Positions 31,405-34,528 of a DNA stretch of 34,528 bases are shown piece by piece. The DNA is taken from contig NZ_QOCZ01000042.1 in assembly GCF_018207095.1 (NCBI RefSeq), forward strand, positions 1-34,528, given 5' to 3'. The position numbers and the translations under genes were made by a program. The stretch's first letter is position 1. Each line of letters begins with the position of its first letter. The DNA is from Nocardiopsis sp. MG754419 (lineage in GTDB: Bacteria; Actinomycetota; Actinomycetes; Streptosporangiales; Streptosporangiaceae). The notes beneath the pieces were generated by a model that was not told where the DNA came from, did no database searches, and saw nothing but the letters and a program-made list of their open reading frames with translations.

Positions 31405-33321
31405 CTACCAGTCGTCCTCGCCGGTGCCGAAGCCGAGACCGTCCTGGCAGGGGTTGGACGTGGCGTCGCGGCCCTCTCCGGGACGGGCCGACGGGGACCC
31501 CTCCAGGTCCTCCTCGTCGCCGTTCTCCAAGGCCGATGGGTCGGCCGGGGTCGGCGAGGCCGTCGGCGGTTCCTGCGGGAACGGGGAGTCGTCGGCGGCG
31601 AACAGTTCCGGCAGCGGCCGGTCCTCGCGCACGGCCTGGAACAACTCGGCGGCGTCCTCCTCGTGCCACATGACCCGGTTCGGGTCGTACGGCGCCTGGT
31701 ACCAGGGCACGGTGTGGAACGCGATGTCGGACAGGTCGACGTCGGCCATGGTGACCGCGATGGACAACATGCGGTCCAGGGACAGCTCGCGGTCGGTGGC
31801 GCTGTGCTGGGCCACCGCCTGGAGGATGCCGTTCAGCTTGTTGGGGCTGGTCAGCACGTCGCTGCTGGTCACCTGGTCGGCGAGCGCGGCCAGGAACATC
31901 TGCTGCCGGTCGATCCGGCCGATGTCGCCGCCGTCACCGATGTCGTAGCGCGCCCGGACGAAGGACAGGGCCTGCTCGCCGTCGAGGGTCTGATCCCCGG
32001 CGTCGAGGTCGAGCTTGGCCCTCTTGTCCTCCAGAGGTTCGGGGATGCACATGTCGACGCCGCCCATGGCGTCCACGACGTCGCGGAAGCTCGCGAAGCT
32101 CAGGTGGACGAAGTGGTCGACCCGGATGTCGGTGAGCGATTCGATGGTCCGCAGGACGCAGGGCGGACCACCGTGGTACAACGCCGCGTTGATCATGCCG
32201 AAGTAGCCGTAGGTGCCCTCGGTCTGGGCGTAGGCGTCGCACTCCGGGAGCTGGACCAAGGAGTCGCGCGGGAAGCTGATCACCGAGACGCGCTGGTCGG
32301 GAGAGATGTGGGCGAGCATCAGGGAGTCGGAGCGCTCGCCCTCGAACTCCTGGGAGTAGGCGGGGCTGTCCTCCTCGTACCCGTCGGAGCCGATGAAGAG
32401 GATGTTGACCGCGTCGCTGATCTTGTCGGGGCGGTCCTCCTCGCTGAGCACCGAACCGATGTCGTGCTGCATCATGCCCGACCGCAGCGAGTGGTAGTAG
32501 CCGTAGGCGGTGGCGGCGCCCAGACACATGAGGACGGCCAGGGAGGCGGCGGTCCACAGGACGACGCGTCGGAGCCTGCGCCGGCGCCCCTTCCGGCCCT
32601 TCCCGCCGGCCGCCGAGGCGGTGTCGGTTCCGTCGGACTTCTCCTCGGAACCGTCCCCGGGGGTGTCCCCGTGCGCCGGGGAGGCGGCGGAGGCGGTGCC
32701 CGCGACGGCCTCGGTGGCGGTGGTGTCCCCGTCCGCGGCGTCGCCGGTGCCGTCCGCGTCGCCGGAGGCGCTCGCCTCGCCGGCGACGGTGCCGGCGGTC
32801 ACGGCCGCGGTGTCCTCACCCGCCGTGTCGTCGGTGGTGTTCGGGCCGTCGGTGGCGCTCGCCTCGGGTGCGTCCGCGTCGTCCGCGTCGTCGGAGGTGC
32901 TCGCCACGGCGGCGGCCGGGGAGTCTGCGTCGTCCGTGTCGCCGGTCCGCTCCGCCGTCTCGGCGTCGTCCCGGGCGGTCTCCGCCCTGTCGTCCGAGGC
33001 GCGGCCGTCCGAGTCCTGCCCGTCCGAGGTCTCCTCGGACCGCTCCGTGGTCGCGACGGGTGCGTCGACGTCGATGACGACCGTCTCCGGGGCGTCCTCG
33101 TCGGTGGGCTCGGGATCGGAGTCCGGCTCGTCGGACCCGGTCCCGGTCTCACCGGGGCCCGGTCGCTCCTCGGAGCCCTCCTCGGCCTCGGGTGTGGGAT
33201 CGTCGCCCCCGCCTTCGGGCCGAGAATCGTTCCCCTCGCCCTCGGGTGCGGGGTGCTTCCCCGGGGTCTCGTCTGGTGTGTGGTCCGGGCCGGAGTCGGC
33301 GGAGTTCTCGTCAGCGGTCAT
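31405..33321 (-). CDS. LytR-CpsA-Psr (LCP) family protein with long acidic N-terminal tail
   Basis: A 638-residue membrane protein. Residues 1-240 are a low-complexity Asp/Glu/Thr/Ala tail, then a basic patch GKGRKGRRRRLRR (240-252) and a membrane helix (253-275). The extracellular LCP domain starts near 305: ILFIGSDG, RSDSLML (330-336), SFPRDS (349-354) and later LSFVRARYDIGDGGDIGRID, holding the Arg/Asp residues that bind the polyprenyl-pyrophosphate substrate. LCP enzymes attach wall teichoic acids or other glycopolymers to peptidoglycan. The intracellular tail is far longer than usual. The ATG at 33321 has only a weak ribosome site; a GTG at 33372 is an alternative. Confidence 0.9.
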   Translation of the reverse strand: MTADENSADSGPDHTPDETPGKHPAPEGEGNDSRPEGGGDDPTPEAEEGSEERPGPGETGTGSDEPDSDPEPTDEDAPETVVIDVDAPVATTERSEETSDGQDSDGRASDDRAETARDDAETAERTGDTDDADSPAAAVASTSDDADDADAPEASATDGPNTTDDTAGEDTAAVTAGTVAGEASASGDADGTGDAADGDTTATEAVAGTASAASPAHGDTPGDGSEEKSDGTDTASAAGGKGRKGRRRRLRRVVLWTAASLAVLMCLGAATAYGYYHSLRSGMMQHDIGSVLSEEDRPDKISDAVNILFIGSDGYEEDSPAYSQEFEGERSDSLMLAHISPDQRVSVISFPRDSLVQLPECDAYAQTEGTYGYFGMINAALYHGGPPCVLRTIESLTDIRVDHFVHLSFASFRDVVDAMGGVDMCIPEPLEDKRAKLDLDAGDQTLDGEQALSFVRARYDIGDGGDIGRIDRQQMFLAALADQVTSSDVLTSPNKLNGILQAVAQHSATDRELSLDRMLSIAVTMADVDLSDIAFHTVPWYQAPYDPNRVMWHEEDAAELFQAVREDRPLPELFAADDSPFPQEPPTASPTPADPSALENGDEEDLEGSPSARPGEGRDATSNPCQDGLGFGTGEDDW

Positions 33322-33814
33322 CGTGACAATCTCGGTGAGTTCGGACGGCTGGACGTGCCAACGGTCGGACACCGACCCGGGAGGGTCACGCGTCCGTGTC
33401 CGAGTGAGGGCGGAGGTCGCGCGGAGGACGTGCGCGGGCTGTCCGGAACTCGGGCCGAAAAGTCATCGAGGGGAGGTGCGTCATCCGGGGAGGGTGCGGA
33501 GACACCGATGTGCAGGAAACGACGAAGACACCAGAACCCGCGCTTCGCAGTGATCCTAGGTGAAGTTCTCGCCGAGTGCGCGCTCGGGTTGTCCATGCGC
33601 GCGGTTCCTGACCACAATTGCGCCGCACAATTCCTTCGCCGGGTTGACGTTCACGGAGATTCCGGTGCCCGACTTTCTCACGTGTGCCCGCAAGAATCAC
33701 TTCTGACCCGCCGTGGGGGTGTCGGTTCCGAGCGGTCCGATCCCTCCGCGCGCACGGATCCGGCGTGGTCCCGAGAGCGGTCGCCGGTCCGGGTGCGCCG
33801 TTCGACGGCCCGGA
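33322..33814. other. Gene-free stretch upstream of the LCP gene
   Basis: The 490 bases between two minus-strand genes have no protein-like frame and are somewhat less GC-rich at 33600-33660. Two copies of CACAATT, 13 bases apart (33613-33619 and 33626-33632), lie there and may mark a regulator site; the LCP promoter is probably in this stretch. No terminator for the downstream-ending gene at 33815 was seen. Confidence 0.4.
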
Positions 33815-34501
33815 TCAGTCGTCCCAGAACGCGCTCTCCTTCTCCTTCTCGCCCGTGGCGGCCGTGTCGGCCGTCGACGTGGAGGTGCGGGCACCGCTCT
33901 TACCGGCCGGCTTGGCGGTCTTGGTCGTCTTGGTGGTCTTGCGGGCCGGGGTGGTCTTGGCACCGCCTCCGGTGTGCCGCGGTCGGGGGGTGACCGCGCT
34001 CTTCTCGATCGGCGCCGCGACCTTGGGCGTCTCGCCGGAGTGGATGCTCAGGGCCTCCTCCTCGACGCTCAGCATCTTGCGCATGGTGTCGGGGACCTCG
34101 GGCAACCGGTCCGAACGCAGGTGAGCGCCGAGGACGTCCAGGGCGTGGTCGCACAGGACGCGTTTGGCGGTGGCGGAACCGACCCCGCTGAGCTGCTCGA
34201 CCTCGGGCAGTTCGTGTTCGCGCAGCAGACGGACCACCTCACCGAGCCGCTCGCGGGTCTTGCGGTCGGTCATCGACATGACGGTGAGCTCGGCCTCGCG
34301 CAGGAACTCCGTCTTGTCGCCGTCGCCGTCGCGCTCGGCGATGAACGCGCTGGTGAGGTTGCGCGCGGAGGTGCGCGTGCCGGTCCGGAGCTCGGCGCGG
34401 CGGATCTGCCGTGCGTGCAGCGCGGTGACGACGACGCTGGTCACCAGGCTGATGCCGGCGCCCAACAGGACGAGGAGGACGGGGTTCTCGAGGATGTCCA
34501 C
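33815..34501 (-). CDS. Membrane-anchored protein with HhH-like motif and lysine-rich tail
   Basis: A 228-residue protein. Residues 7-28 form a single membrane helix (PVLLVLLGAGISLVTSVVV), followed by a charged helical domain. LSGVGSATAKRVL (104-116) resembles a helix-hairpin-helix DNA-binding motif. From 180 on, the chain is Lys/Thr/Ala-rich with repeats such as KTTKTTKTAKPAGK, recalling histone H1-like tails, and it ends in an acidic FWDD. No family is recognised. The GTG at 34501 has GGAAAGG 6 bases upstream, and the window ends shortly before it. The gene is complete, and its stop is about 490 bases from the LCP start. Binding of nucleic acid or of wall polymers at the membrane is a guess. 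Confidence 0.65.
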   Translation of the reverse strand: MDILENPVLLVLLGAGISLVTSVVVTALHARQIRRAELRTGTRTSARNLTSAFIAERDGDGDKTEFLREAELTVMSMTDRKTRERLGEVVRLLREHELPEVEQLSGVGSATAKRVLCDHALDVLGAHLRSDRLPEVPDTMRKMLSVEEEALSIHSGETPKVAAPIEKSAVTPRPRHTGGGAKTTPARKTTKTTKTAKPAGKSGARTSTSTADTAATGEKEKESAFWDD

Positions 34502-34528
34502 GGGAGGCCTTTCCGGGCGGGGCCGCAC

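Noticed and set aside
1-34528. CRISPR arrays, tRNA or rRNA genes, insertion sequences, prophage genes
   Set aside because: None was recognised: no regularly spaced repeats, no cloverleaf-like segments, no transposase or integrase motifs.

Overview
The window is very GC-rich DNA with dense genes, GTG starts and stem-loop terminators that lack U-tracts. Gene content (ECF sigma factor with a zinc-finger anti-sigma, Asp23/AmaP genes, LCP protein, YkuD L,D-transpeptidase, DevS-like kinase) points to a filamentous actinomycete. Nocardiopsaceae is my guess from gene style only. No tRNA, rRNA, CRISPR array, insertion sequence or phage gene was recognised.

Layout. 1-2.6 kb: the tail of an unidentified gene, a VOC protein and an alditol oxidase. 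2.5-8.7 kb, minus strand: a secreted choice-of-anchor I propeller protein, a solitary SF2 helicase with a predicted membrane hairpin, and a Bcr/CflA-type efflux pump preceded by hairpins and an overlapping small ORF. 9.3-14.1 kb, minus strand: a small HTH-like protein, a PP2C-like phosphatase, an L,D-transpeptidase, a membrane ACT-domain protein and a TPR protein. 14.4-17.7 kb: a divergent envelope-stress module. An ECF sigma factor and an anti-sigma-like protein with an Asp23-like C-terminus run left; asp23, a small membrane protein, a DUF6286-like protein and amaP run right. 17.8-21.6 kb: a DUF418 membrane protein, dhaK-dhaL without dhaM, and a decayed short-chain dehydrogenase. 21.7-26.2 kb: a permease-permease-ATPase ABC exporter and two membrane proteins. 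26.8-34.5 kb: a DevS/DosS-like kinase with the heme-ligand histidine position conserved, two secreted acidic proteins, an LCP protein with a very long acidic tail, and a membrane-anchored protein with a lysine-rich tail.

The best candidate for an under-described system is the sigma/Asp23 locus. One Asp23-like alpha/beta module appears to recur in the anti-sigma-like protein, in Asp23, and less clearly in the two membrane proteins. That suggests a membrane-tethered Asp23 assembly signalling to an ECF sigma factor. Also notable are the helicase with a membrane hairpin, the structured gene-free DNA at 31.07-31.39 kb, and the acidic secreted protein that is almost free of aromatic residues.

Genes were called from protein features, start context and absence of overlap. 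Long antisense reading frames, common at this GC content, were discarded. Family names come from recognising motifs by eye; no database was searched.
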